A stretch of DNA of 41,817 nucleotides from the NCBI GenBank assembly GCA_029881995.1, contig JAOULO010000028.1:1-41817 (forward strand), given 5' to 3'. The translations under genes and the position numbers were made by a program. This document shows, piece after piece, positions 13,021 to 21,518 of this stretch. The notes under the pieces are model-generated. The model had not been told where the DNA came from. It worked only from the letters and a program-made list of their open reading frames with translations, and made no database searches. This DNA comes from Gammaproteobacteria bacterium (GTDB lineage Bacteria > Pseudomonadota > Gammaproteobacteria > UBA6429 > Thiohalophilaceae). How positions within the stretch are numbered: the stretch's first letter is position 1; every line of letters begins with the position of its first letter.

Positions 13021-16000
13021 ATGACGCTATCCATTTCCACCAGACTGATTCTGATCGTGGTGCTGCTGGTCAGTATGACTGCGGGTACCATCAGTTATTA
13101 CCTGTATCAAAATAGTGTCGACATTCTCACAAATCATGCGCTGATAGAGCTGTCTCAGAATCTGCAACGTGATGGCCTGCATATCACTGATCATGTAGAT
13201 GAATTACAGCGTGATGTGAGTTTCCTTTCTGAATCTCCCCCCATACCGGGCCTGATACGTGCTCAGAATAATAAGGCTTATGATCCGGTCGGCCAGTCCA
13301 GCAGTCAGCAATGGCTCAAGCGGCTGACCAGTCTGTCCCGCACCCTGCTGTCAACCAACCCCTCTTATTTACAGGTTCGGGTGTTAAAGGCAAATGGTCA
13401 TGAGTGGGTCAAAGTCGAAAGAATAAATTCAGGCATTATCACCCTGCCTCCAAAAAGCTTGCAGGACAAAAGCCAGACAGATTATTTCAAGGACATCACA
13501 AAACTCAAACCCGGTGAAATATATTTCTCCCCCATCAACCTGAACCGTGAGTTTGGTAAAATAACAGAACCCCATACTCCAGTTTTACGCTGCGCTAAAC
13601 CCATCTATGATCAGGGTAAACTGTTTGCCATCGTCATCATCAATCTGAATATGTCGGTGCTATTGTCCGACCTGGAAAATCTTTATGCCAGCAACCAGCA
13701 AAATCTCTATGTCACCAACAGCCAGGGGGCCTATATCAGTCACCCTCAACCGGAACGGCGTTTTGCCATCGAACTGGGGCACTATTTTCGTATCCAGGAA
13801 GATTTTCCCCAACTGGCCAGCCTCTATGCACCCGGCAATACACAAAAAGACTTTTACGCTATTCCAAATGACAAGACCGGAAATATCCTGGTATTTGTCA
13901 AAATCCCCTTCATCAAACTGAATCCGGATCAGTTTATTGGTATTGGCCTGACTCGCAGCCTGGATGCACTCATCGAAGAAGAAAGCCGTGTCCTGCAACA
14001 GAGTTCGGCCATTGTTGTCTCATTGGTCATTTTGAGTATTCTGCTTGCCGCTGCCTTTGGGAATCTGTTAGTCAGGCCTTTGAAACAGATTGCGGCCAGC
14101 CTGCAGGGTTTTAATCAGGGTGAAATTCCTGACCTGCCGATCAAACGCAATGATGAAATCGGTATTCTCTCTCGTGCCCTGTATGAGATGGCCGACAATG
14201 TCTTCAGCTCACACCAGGAACTTCGTACCCTGAATGCAAACCTCGAAGATGAGGTCGAAGCCCGCACCGAGGAAGTCCAGCAAAACTACCGACTATTAAA
14301 TACCATCAGCCGTGCCCAGACGGCCTTCATTGGTGAACCCACCACACAACATGCCTTTGAGATCATGCTCGCAGGCCTGCTGGAAGTGGGTGACAGTGAA
14401 TACGGGTTTATTGGCGAAGTTATGAAACAGGATGATGGGACACCCTATCTAAAGACCCATGCCATTACCAATATTGCCTGGAATGAGGAAACCCGACGAT
14501 TCTATGCAGATAATGTTGAGAGTGGTCTGGAGTTTTATAATCTTGATAGCCTGTTCGGCCAGGTGATGGTCACCGGTGAGGCGGTCATCAGTAATGACCC
14601 GGCCCATGATGAACGTGCCACAGGCATTCCCGAGGGTCACCCCCCTTTAAATGCCTTCCTGGGTATTCCCATATTCAGTGGCGACAGGCTGGTGGGAATG
14701 GCGGGTATCGCCAACCGTAGCGAAGGCTATGATCAAAACGTCCTGCAACAACTGGAGCCCTTTGTCACAACCTGCGCCAATATGATTGCCTCCATTCAGG
14801 CCAGGGATGAGGCAATGGAAAAAGATCGCCAGTTACAAGAGGCCCGCTCAGAACTGGAGAGGGTCATCAGTCAGTCACCGGTCGTATTCTATACCGCCCG
14901 GGCCCATGGAGATTTCGGCGCAACCTTTATCAGCCCCAATATCAAACAACAGCTGGGCTACGAACCGGAAGAATTTACCAGTAATCCAAACTTCTGGATT
15001 GATAATATTCATCCCGATGACAGAGAAGCCACTCTAAATGAGCTTGGACAGTTATTTGAGCATGGCCATCATACACATCAATACCGATTCAAGGACCATA
15101 ATGGCCAGTATCACTGGATGCAGGATGAGCTCCAGTTAATACGGGATGAACAAGGTGAACCCCAGGAACTGGCCGGTTACTGGCTGGACATTAGTGGGCG
15201 TAAACTAGCCGAAGAGGCCATGCTGGCCTCGGAGAAAAAATTCAGAAGTGTGGTTGACTCATCGCCCATGGGTATTTTTATTTACCGGCTTATCGATAAT
15301 GAGCTGATCTTTTCTGATTTTAACAAGGCAGCAAATGATATCCTCGGTATTGATTGCCAACAATTTATTGGTAAAACCATCCAACAGGCCTTTCCCCTCC
15401 TGCCTGATGAAATTCCTGAGGCTTATCGCCGTGCTGCCAAAGATGGCATCCCCTGGCATAATGATGATACCTATTATGATGACAAGCAAAACATTGTCGG
15501 AGCCTATGACGTATATGCCTTCCAGACCGAACCCAATACCATGGCAGCCATGTTCATGGATGTAACGGAGCGCAAGCATACAGAACTAAACCTGAAACAA
15601 AGTGAACGTGAGCTTGCCACCATACTCGACAACCTGCCCCTGATGATGTTTCTTAAAGATGCCGATGATCTGCGCTTTGCCCGTTTTAATCGTGCCGGCG
15701 AAGAACTACTAGGGACATCGCGAGATAAATTAATCGGTAAAAATGATTATGACTTCTTTCCAAAGGAGCAGGCCGACTTTTTCACTGCCAAAGACCGGGA
15801 AGTGTTAAAGGCGGGACAAACAGTCGATATTCAGGAAGAACCCATCCAGACACCCCAGGGTGAACGTATTCTTCATACCCGCAAAACTGTTATCACCGAT
15901 GCTCAGGGTAGACCTCGTTACTTGCTGGGTCTATCAGAGGACATCACGGAAGAAAAACAGATCAAGGACGAGTTGTCACGTTTCAAGGCCACCCTGGATC

Positions 16001-17046
16001 AGACCCAGGACTGTGTCTTTATGTTTGATTCAGATAATTTACAGTATTTTTATGTTAACCAGGGTGCCAGTTTTCTGGTGGGTTATACCACTGAAGAACT
16101 CCTACAAATGCACCCCTATGAGATTAACTATAAATTAAAAACAGAAGAGGACTTCAGAAGTTTTGTTGAACCGCTGGTTAATCAAAAACAACTCTCACTC
16201 AATTTTGAAACTGACTACCGTTGCAAAGATGGTGGCCTGGTCCCGGTTGAGGTTATTCTCCAGTATATTTCCCATGAAGATCAGTCACCCCGCTTCATTG
16301 CCATGGTACGTGATATCACTGAACGGAAAAAAGTTGACCGTATGAAAAATGAATTTATCTCAACCGTGAGTCATGAAATACGAACACCTCTAACCTCTAT
16401 CCGCGGTTCACTGGGCCTGATCACCGGTGGTGCGGCTGGTGACATACCCGAGCAAATTCAGCGCATGATCGAAATCGCCAGCAACAACACTGACCGCCTT
16501 TTATTATTGATTAATGACATTCTTGATATCCAGAAAATCGAATCTGGTCAGCTGGATTTTCAGTTTAAACCACTTGAGGTTATGTCGCTCATTGAACAGG
16601 CGGTTGAAAATAATGAAGCCTATGCTAATCAGTTCAATGTTAAATTTAAAATTACCCAGCGGCAGGATGAAATTATGGTTATGGGTGACCATGATCGTCT
16701 TATGCAGGTCATGAATAACCTGATGTCGAACGCCGCCAAATTTTCACCAGAACATGATGTGGTTGAACTGGCTGTTGAACATGATAAGAATAATGTGTGT
16801 ATCAGTGTTACCGATCACGGTGATGGTATTCCAGAAGAATTTCAACCCAGTCTGTTCGATCAGTTCACCCAGTCTGACTCATCCGATAGTCGCCAAAAAG
16901 GGGGAACCGGCCTGGGACTGTCCATCGTCAAGGCCATTACCGATAAGCACAACGGACGTATTAGATACACAACTGCCTTAGGCAAAGGAACCACTATGGT
17001 AATCGAAATTCCTGTCTATATAACCACATCAAATACCATCACCTAG
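13021..17046 (+). CDS. Large hybrid-sensing histidine kinase: Cache-HAMP-GAF-PAS4-HisKA-HATPase (1341 aa)
   Basis: Domain order, numbered from the ATG at 13021: membrane helix (7-27); periplasmic double-Cache-like domain (35-320); second helix (328-350); HAMP (352-394, NDEIGILSRALYEMA); coiled coil (395-436); GAF (437-594, LNAFLGIPIFSGDRLVGMAG); four PAS domains (about 610-734, 737-860, 861-985, 987-1110), each closing with a D-[IV]-[ST]-x-[ER]-K-type motif; HisKA with His1118 in VSHEIRTPLTS; ATPase domain (1224-1340) with intact N, G1 (DHGDGIPEE), F and G2 (GGTGLGLSIVK) boxes. No receiver is attached, so a separate response regulator is needed. A TTG six codons upstream (13003) is an alternative start; the ATG was preferred as it directly precedes the membrane helix, but neither has a clear ribosome binding site. 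The periplasmic domain and the preceding tethered PhnD-like protein could form one receptor. Confidence 0.92.
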   Translation: MTLSISTRLILIVVLLVSMTAGTISYYLYQNSVDILTNHALIELSQNLQRDGLHITDHVDELQRDVSFLSESPPIPGLIRAQNNKAYDPVGQSSSQQWLKRLTSLSRTLLSTNPSYLQVRVLKANGHEWVKVERINSGIITLPPKSLQDKSQTDYFKDITKLKPGEIYFSPINLNREFGKITEPHTPVLRCAKPIYDQGKLFAIVIINLNMSVLLSDLENLYASNQQNLYVTNSQGAYISHPQPERRFAIELGHYFRIQEDFPQLASLYAPGNTQKDFYAIPNDKTGNILVFVKIPFIKLNPDQFIGIGLTRSLDALIEEESRVLQQSSAIVVSLVILSILLAAAFGNLLVRPLKQIAASLQGFNQGEIPDLPIKRNDEIGILSRALYEMADNVFSSHQELRTLNANLEDEVEARTEEVQQNYRLLNTISRAQTAFIGEPTTQHAFEIMLAGLLEVGDSEYGFIGEVMKQDDGTPYLKTHAITNIAWNEETRRFYADNVESGLEFYNLDSLFGQVMVTGEAVISNDPAHDERATGIPEGHPPLNAFLGIPIFSGDRLVGMAGIANRSEGYDQNVLQQLEPFVTTCANMIASIQARDEAMEKDRQLQEARSELERVISQSPVVFYTARAHGDFGATFISPNIKQQLGYEPEEFTSNPNFWIDNIHPDDREATLNELGQLFEHGHHTHQYRFKDHNGQYHWMQDELQLIRDEQGEPQELAGYWLDISGRKLAEEAMLASEKKFRSVVDSSPMGIFIYRLIDNELIFSDFNKAANDILGIDCQQFIGKTIQQAFPLLPDEIPEAYRRAAKDGIPWHNDDTYYDDKQNIVGAYDVYAFQTEPNTMAAMFMDVTERKHTELNLKQSERELATILDNLPLMMFLKDADDLRFARFNRAGEELLGTSRDKLIGKNDYDFFPKEQADFFTAKDREVLKAGQTVDIQEEPIQTPQGERILHTRKTVITDAQGRPRYLLGLSEDITEEKQIKDELSRFKATLDQTQDCVFMFDSDNLQYFYVNQGASFLVGYTTEELLQMHPYEINYKLKTEEDFRSFVEPLVNQKQLSLNFETDYRCKDGGLVPVEVILQYISHEDQSPRFIAMVRDITERKKVDRMKNEFISTVSHEIRTPLTSIRGSLGLITGGAAGDIPEQIQRMIEIASNNTDRLLLLINDILDIQKIESGQLDFQFKPLEVMSLIEQAVENNEAYANQFNVKFKITQRQDEIMVMGDHDRLMQVMNNLMSNAAKFSPEHDVVELAVEHDKNNVCISVTDHGDGIPEEFQPSLFDQFTQSDSSDSRQKGGTGLGLSIVKAITDKHNGRIRYTTALGKGTTMVIEIPVYITTSNTIT

Positions 17047-17224
17047 TCACAAGCCTGGATAAGACCCGTATTGGAGGCCTCCTCTCTTCCCAATTGCTCA
17101 ACAAATACACAATATTTCTATATATTCCTCTAATTTTCCTTGTTTTATGGCTTCGAGTTCGACTCAAGACATGTTATTTTCAAACATCAAATAGCAGCCA
17201 TTGATATGAACCTAGTTTTTATAA

Positions 17225-19417
17225 ATGAAATTGATACGAATACAACTTAGTGCTTTTTACCACCACATACGAACCCTGTTCGTGATGGCGATCTGCCTGT
17301 ATGCGGGAAAAACTGAGGCTATTGAATCTACCCTTAACCTTGAATTACCCGTTAACCAAACACTGTTAATCACGCTACTAATTCTGTTATGTCTCTGGCT
17401 CGGCTATCGTTTATTAGCCTCACGACTTGAGTTATTAAATATTCAGGCTATCGACTTTCATGCCCTGGCCGATAATGCTCATGACGGTATTTTTATCGTT
17501 CAAAATGAAAAACTGGTTTATGCTAACCAGCGGGCCTGTGAAATCCTTGGCTATAACAACACCGAGCTACTCAAACTCAAATTAATCGATATTGTTCACC
17601 CAGATGAGGCTCAACAGGTACTGGAAATTCATCAACGGCGCCTGCGAGGCGAAGATGTCGCCAAACAATACGAAGCCCATTTCAGAAACAAACAGAGCAA
17701 TGCAGTCCCTGTTGAATTAACGGCTGCGGTAACGACATGGCATGGAAAAAATGCCAGTCTGGTTATTATTCGCGATATTACTGATCGCAAACTAATCCAG
17801 CAAACCCTGCTGGACAGTGAAAAACGTTATCGCTCACTTGTAGAGAATTCACCAGATGCGATTCTAATTATCGATGCAGAGCAAAACTCTATCATCGAAG
17901 CCAATGAACGTACCTGTGAACTTTTCCTCATGGATAAGCAGGACTTATTCGATTTGAAACTCGAGCAATTGGCCAGTAACTTACGAAAAAACAAGAAACC
18001 TCTATCCCATTATCTCGAACGGGCCTTACATGGTTTACCTTTAATTTTTGAATATACCTTCACGAATGGTGAAGATAATCCTTTTACCTGTGAAGTCAGA
18101 CTTTCCCGTATGCCCTTTCCCAAGCGCCGGCTGATTCGCGCTAATATTACCGACATATCAGACAGAAAGTTATACCAGACTGCGATAAGAAAAAGTGAGC
18201 AACGCCTGAGCAACTTCTTTGAAGCCTCTTTTGAAATCCTTTTTTTCCACGACAATGGAATCGTGACGGATGTCAATAATCAGGTTGAAAGGTTGTTTGG
18301 CTTTACCCGGGACGAAGTCATTGGTCGACATGTACTGGAATTTGTTGCTCCTGAATCCCTTGAAGAAGCAAAAATGAATTTGTCACAGGGAAATGATGGG
18401 CCTTATGAACTTCTTGCTCAAGATAAAGAAGGTAAAACTTTTCCCGTTCAGATCCAGGCAAAAACACTTGAGTTGTCTGGCAGCACGATGCGCATTGTCT
18501 CTGTCGCAGATATCAGTCAGTTAAAGGAAACCCACCAGGAACTCGATGCATCCAGGCAGGAATTGCAGGCAATAATCGACAATATGCTGGATACCTTCTA
18601 TCGGACAGATGTAGCCGGCAAGATCACCATGGTATCGCCTTCGGTTGAAAAAATGTTTGGCTACAAACCAGAAGAAATTCTTGGCACTACAATGTCCTCT
18701 TATTATGCCGATCCCTATGAAAGACAGTTTTTTCTGGATAGTCTTAAAAATAATAACGGGGTTGTTGAGGCTTACGAAGCCGCATTACGTCACAAAAATG
18801 GGACGATCCTCTGGGTTTCTACCAATGCCTGTTTTATTTACGATACCGATGGTAATTTTGCTGGTGTTGAAGGCATTACTAGAGACATCACTGAATACCG
18901 TAATTACCGAATTGCACTCAACCAGGCCAACGAAGAACTGGAAATAAAAATTGATCGACGTACTCGTCAATTGCAGGACAAAATAGCCGAACTTGAAAAA
19001 CTTCAACTTGCCTTATCCACTAGTGAAAATAATTTTCGCATTCTGGTAGAAAATGCCGTTGATGCTTTTCTATTACACGATATGAAAGGACGAATTATCG
19101 ATATCAATCAACAGGCCTGCAAAAGCCTGGGATATAGCCGTACAGAACTACTGGCACTCAAGATAGAAGATATTGATGTTGGGCCAACTCCCGTTAGTTT
19201 TGAAAAATTGTCGAGCATTTTGCAAACACAAAATAACTATCATGTCGAAAGCACCCACCAACGAAAAGACGGCAGCCAGTTCCCTGTAGAAGTGAATATT
19301 GGTTTACTCACAAAAGGTAAAAAAAAGCTGATCCTGGCTCTGGCAAGGGACATAAGACACAGAAACAAATCTGGATCACCTATAAAACAGCTTATAGAAA
19401 CCAGTGAGGTCGATTAG
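17225..19417 (+). CDS. Membrane-anchored five-PAS protein without output domain (730 aa)
   Basis: A membrane helix lies at about residues 45-64 (LLITLLILLCLWLGYRLL), preceded by a second hydrophobic stretch near 17-28. Five PAS domains follow, at about 75-193, 198-318, 320-440, 445-570 and 605-715, each with the recognisable VxxxNPAxxxxxG-like core (ANQRACEILGYNNTELL; VNNQVERLFGFTRDEVIG; VSPSVEKMFGYKPEEILG; INQQACKSLGYSRTELLALK) and an R-D-I-T type exit motif. A coiled coil lies before the last. The protein stops shortly after PAS5 with no HisKA, ATPase, GGDEF, EAL or receiver. Either it acts as a sensory scaffold for the neighbouring kinases, or the output domain has been lost. No frame continuing into a kinase core is present before the receiver gene. 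No strong ribosome binding site precedes the ATG. Confidence 0.85.
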   Translation: MKLIRIQLSAFYHHIRTLFVMAICLYAGKTEAIESTLNLELPVNQTLLITLLILLCLWLGYRLLASRLELLNIQAIDFHALADNAHDGIFIVQNEKLVYANQRACEILGYNNTELLKLKLIDIVHPDEAQQVLEIHQRRLRGEDVAKQYEAHFRNKQSNAVPVELTAAVTTWHGKNASLVIIRDITDRKLIQQTLLDSEKRYRSLVENSPDAILIIDAEQNSIIEANERTCELFLMDKQDLFDLKLEQLASNLRKNKKPLSHYLERALHGLPLIFEYTFTNGEDNPFTCEVRLSRMPFPKRRLIRANITDISDRKLYQTAIRKSEQRLSNFFEASFEILFFHDNGIVTDVNNQVERLFGFTRDEVIGRHVLEFVAPESLEEAKMNLSQGNDGPYELLAQDKEGKTFPVQIQAKTLELSGSTMRIVSVADISQLKETHQELDASRQELQAIIDNMLDTFYRTDVAGKITMVSPSVEKMFGYKPEEILGTTMSSYYADPYERQFFLDSLKNNNGVVEAYEAALRHKNGTILWVSTNACFIYDTDGNFAGVEGITRDITEYRNYRIALNQANEELEIKIDRRTRQLQDKIAELEKLQLALSTSENNFRILVENAVDAFLLHDMKGRIIDINQQACKSLGYSRTELLALKIEDIDVGPTPVSFEKLSSILQTQNNYHVESTHQRKDGSQFPVEVNIGLLTKGKKKLILALARDIRHRNKSGSPIKQLIETSEVD

Positions 19418-19599
19418 TAATAAGAAGACAGTGACTTCAATCGACTAATCAATTTGTTAAATTCGGTTACACATCTCCTTATGTAAGCCTTTTCATCTAT
19501 TATCTTATTACATACAGATAACAAATCAGTTCATCAGTTGATAACAACATATGAAATATGAAATGATTCAGGCTGCCTAAAGCACTATTTGAGAAAAAT

Positions 19600-19980
19600 A
19601 TGACTACACTGAATAAAATTCTTTATGTAGAAGATGAAATGGATATCCAGGCCATCGCCCAAATAGCATTGGAAAATGTAGGTGGCTTTAAACTAAAAAT
19701 CTGCAGCTCCGGACAGGAGGCCATCGACCAGGGACCAGACTTCAACCCGGACCTGATACTACTCGATGTGATGATGCCTGGTATGGACGGACCCACTACA
19801 CTGGAAGAACTGCGTAAACTGCCCAGTCTGACTAATACACCAGTAATGTTCATGACAGCCAAAGTTCAGCCACAGGAAATTGCCCACTTTAAGTCACTGG
19901 GTGCCATTGAGGTTATCGCCAAACCTTTCGACCCTATGAAACTGGCCGATACCATCTCAAGTGCCTGGCAAAACCAGTAA
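19600..19980 (+). CDS. Stand-alone response regulator receiver (126 aa)
   Basis: A complete CheY-like receiver with nothing fused. The acidic pocket is Glu11-Asp12 (YVEDE), the phosphorylation site is Asp56 in LILLDVMMPGMDG, the switch Thr is Thr86 in MFMTAK and the conserved Lys is Lys108 in IAKPF. At 126 residues there is no DNA-binding or enzymatic output. It is the only receiver in the signalling block, which contains two histidine kinases lacking one, so it is the likely phosphoacceptor for both. Output would be by protein contact, onward phosphotransfer outside this window, or control of motility; which of these is not decided by the sequence. Confidence 0.92.
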   Translation: MTTLNKILYVEDEMDIQAIAQIALENVGGFKLKICSSGQEAIDQGPDFNPDLILLDVMMPGMDGPTTLEELRKLPSLTNTPVMFMTAKVQPQEIAHFKSLGAIEVIAKPFDPMKLADTISSAWQNQ

Positions 19981-20134
19981 GCCTCTCCACTTTCAAAATT
20001 GGTTATTTTTTAAACATTAGTATTTCCTAAATTACCGGCTATCTATGGCCATATAAATTTCCCGATAATGCAGCTGATCGCAGTCTGTTGTATATTCCTT
20101 GCCTCGAAATGGATCGGCTCAGGTCGTCCATGGA

Positions 20135-20197
20135 CACAGTTGTGCACAGGCGCGCCCCACCGACGGTGGACTGTGACCCAACTGACTGTTTAAACAG
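20135..20197 (+). other. Inverted repeats in the sat leader
   Basis: An outer pair CACAGT (20135-20140) and ACTGTG (20170-20175) encloses the perfect CCACCG-A-CGGTGG (20157-20169). A separate palindrome CTGTTTAAACAG (20186-20197) followed by AATTTTT comes next. The first could be a structured leader, the second a weak terminator-like hairpin or operator. Confidence 0.4.
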
Positions 20198-20211
20198 AAT
20201 TTTTACGATAC

Positions 20212-20228
20212 GGTGCCTCATTGGCACC
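20212..20228 (+). other. Leader hairpin before sat
   Basis: Stem GGTGCC (20212-20217), loop TCATT, stem GGCACC (20223-20228), ending 19 bases before the ATG and just ahead of the GAGGAG ribosome binding site. It shares its stem and loop size with the hairpin before degQ. Confidence 0.5.
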
Positions 20229-20247
20229 ACCAGAGTGAGGAGATAAC

Positions 20248-21435
20248 ATGATCAAGCCAATCGGATCCGATGAATTACAACCGCGTTTCGTCTACGACGT
20301 AGCTGAACACGACAAACTGAGCAAAGAAGCTGAAGGTCTGCCTTCGGTTGTAATCAGCTCCCAGGCCGCTGGTAATGCGGTCATGATGGGTGGTGGTTAC
20401 TTCAACCCGCTGAAGGGTTTCATGAACGTGGCTGACGCCATGGGTGCTGCCGAGAAAATGACCCTGACTGACGGTTCTTTCTTCCCTGTTCCCGTCCTGT
20501 GTCTGCTGGAATCTGCCGATGCCATTGGCGAGGCCAAACGTATCGCCCTGCGCGACCCTAACGTTGACGGCAACCCTGTTCTGGCCGTGATGGACGTAGA
20601 AGCCATCGAAACCGTTTCTGATGCCCAGATGAAAACAATGACTCAGAAGGTCTATCGTACTGAAGACCCAGAGCACGTGGGTGTTGCCGCATTTAACGGT
20701 CAGGGCAAAGTTGCTGTTTCTGGTCCTATCCAGGTTCTTAACTTCAGCTACTTCCAGACTGAGTTCCCAGACACCTTCCGTACTGCGGTTGAAATCCGTA
20801 ATGAAATCCAGGAACACGGCTGGAAAAAGATTGTTGCCTTCCAGACGCGTAACCCCATGCACCTGGCCCACGAAGAACTGTGCCATATGGCCATGGACCG
20901 CCTCGGTTGTGACGGCCTGGTTATCCACATGCTGCTGGGTAAACTGAAGAAGGGTGATATCCCTGCCCCTGTGCGTGATGCCGCTATCCGTAAGATGGTT
21001 GAGCTGTACTTCCCACCCAATAGCGCCATGGTCACCGGTTACGGCTTCGACATGCTGTACGCCGGTCCTCGTGAAGCGGTACTGCATGCCTATTTCCGTC
21101 AGAACATGGGTGCCACTCACTTCATCATCGGTCGTGACCACGCCGGTGTGGGTGACTACTACGGTGCCTTCGACGCCCAGACCATTTTCGACGATGAAGT
21201 CCCTGCCGGTGCCCTGGATATCGAAATCTTCCGTGCCGACCACACTGCCTGGTCAAAGAAACTGAACAAGGTTGTGATGATGAACGAAGCCCCAGACCAC
21301 GAAAAAGAAGACTTCGTACTGCTGTCTGGAACCAAGGTTCGTGAAATGCTGGGTCAGGGTATTGCCCCGCCTAAGGAATTCTCACGTCCTGAAGTGGCCA
21401 AGATCCTCATCGAGTACTACCAGAGCATCAACTAA
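20248..21435 (+). CDS. sat: Sulfate adenylyltransferase (ATP sulfurylase), Sat type
   Basis: Sat interconverts ATP plus sulfate with adenylylsulfate (APS) plus pyrophosphate. In sulfur oxidisers it runs towards ATP and sulfate after APS reductase, while elsewhere it activates sulfate. The homo-oligomeric Sat family is shown by QTRNPMHLAHEEL (Gln199-Leu211, with the nucleotide-binding Arg201, His205 and His208) and GRDHAG (Gly295-Gly300). MMGGGYFNPLKGFMN near the N-terminus is also typical. The 395-residue length is normal for the form without an APS-kinase extension. GAGGAG six bases before the ATG is a strong ribosome binding site. It stands alone with a bidirectional terminator behind it; no aprAB, APS kinase or cysDN is in the window, so the direction in vivo cannot be settled here. 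Codon use looks that of a highly expressed gene. Confidence 0.96.
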   Translation: MIKPIGSDELQPRFVYDVAEHDKLSKEAEGLPSVVISSQAAGNAVMMGGGYFNPLKGFMNVADAMGAAEKMTLTDGSFFPVPVLCLLESADAIGEAKRIALRDPNVDGNPVLAVMDVEAIETVSDAQMKTMTQKVYRTEDPEHVGVAAFNGQGKVAVSGPIQVLNFSYFQTEFPDTFRTAVEIRNEIQEHGWKKIVAFQTRNPMHLAHEELCHMAMDRLGCDGLVIHMLLGKLKKGDIPAPVRDAAIRKMVELYFPPNSAMVTGYGFDMLYAGPREAVLHAYFRQNMGATHFIIGRDHAGVGDYYGAFDAQTIFDDEVPAGALDIEIFRADHTAWSKKLNKVVMMNEAPDHEKEDFVLLSGTKVREMLGQGIAPPKEFSRPEVAKILIEYYQSIN

Positions 21436-21467
21436 GCACTGATTTGTATTCAGGTAAGACCAAAAAA

Positions 21468-21487
21468 CCCCGTCCACATGGACGGGG
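21468..21487. terminator. Bidirectional intrinsic terminator between sat and asnB
   Basis: Perfect stem CCCCGTCC (21468-21475), loop ACAT, GGACGGGG (21480-21487), flanked by A6 on the left and T5 on the right. It serves the convergent sat (plus) and asnB (minus) genes. Confidence 0.92.
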
Positions 21488-21518
21488 TTTTTCTTTTTAT
21501 AGCTGAAATTAATAAAAC

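Noticed and set aside
20275-21243. 322-residue open frame antisense to sat
   Set aside because: Sat on the plus strand is unmistakable. The antisense frame arises from its codon bias, has no ribosome binding site and no recognisable features.
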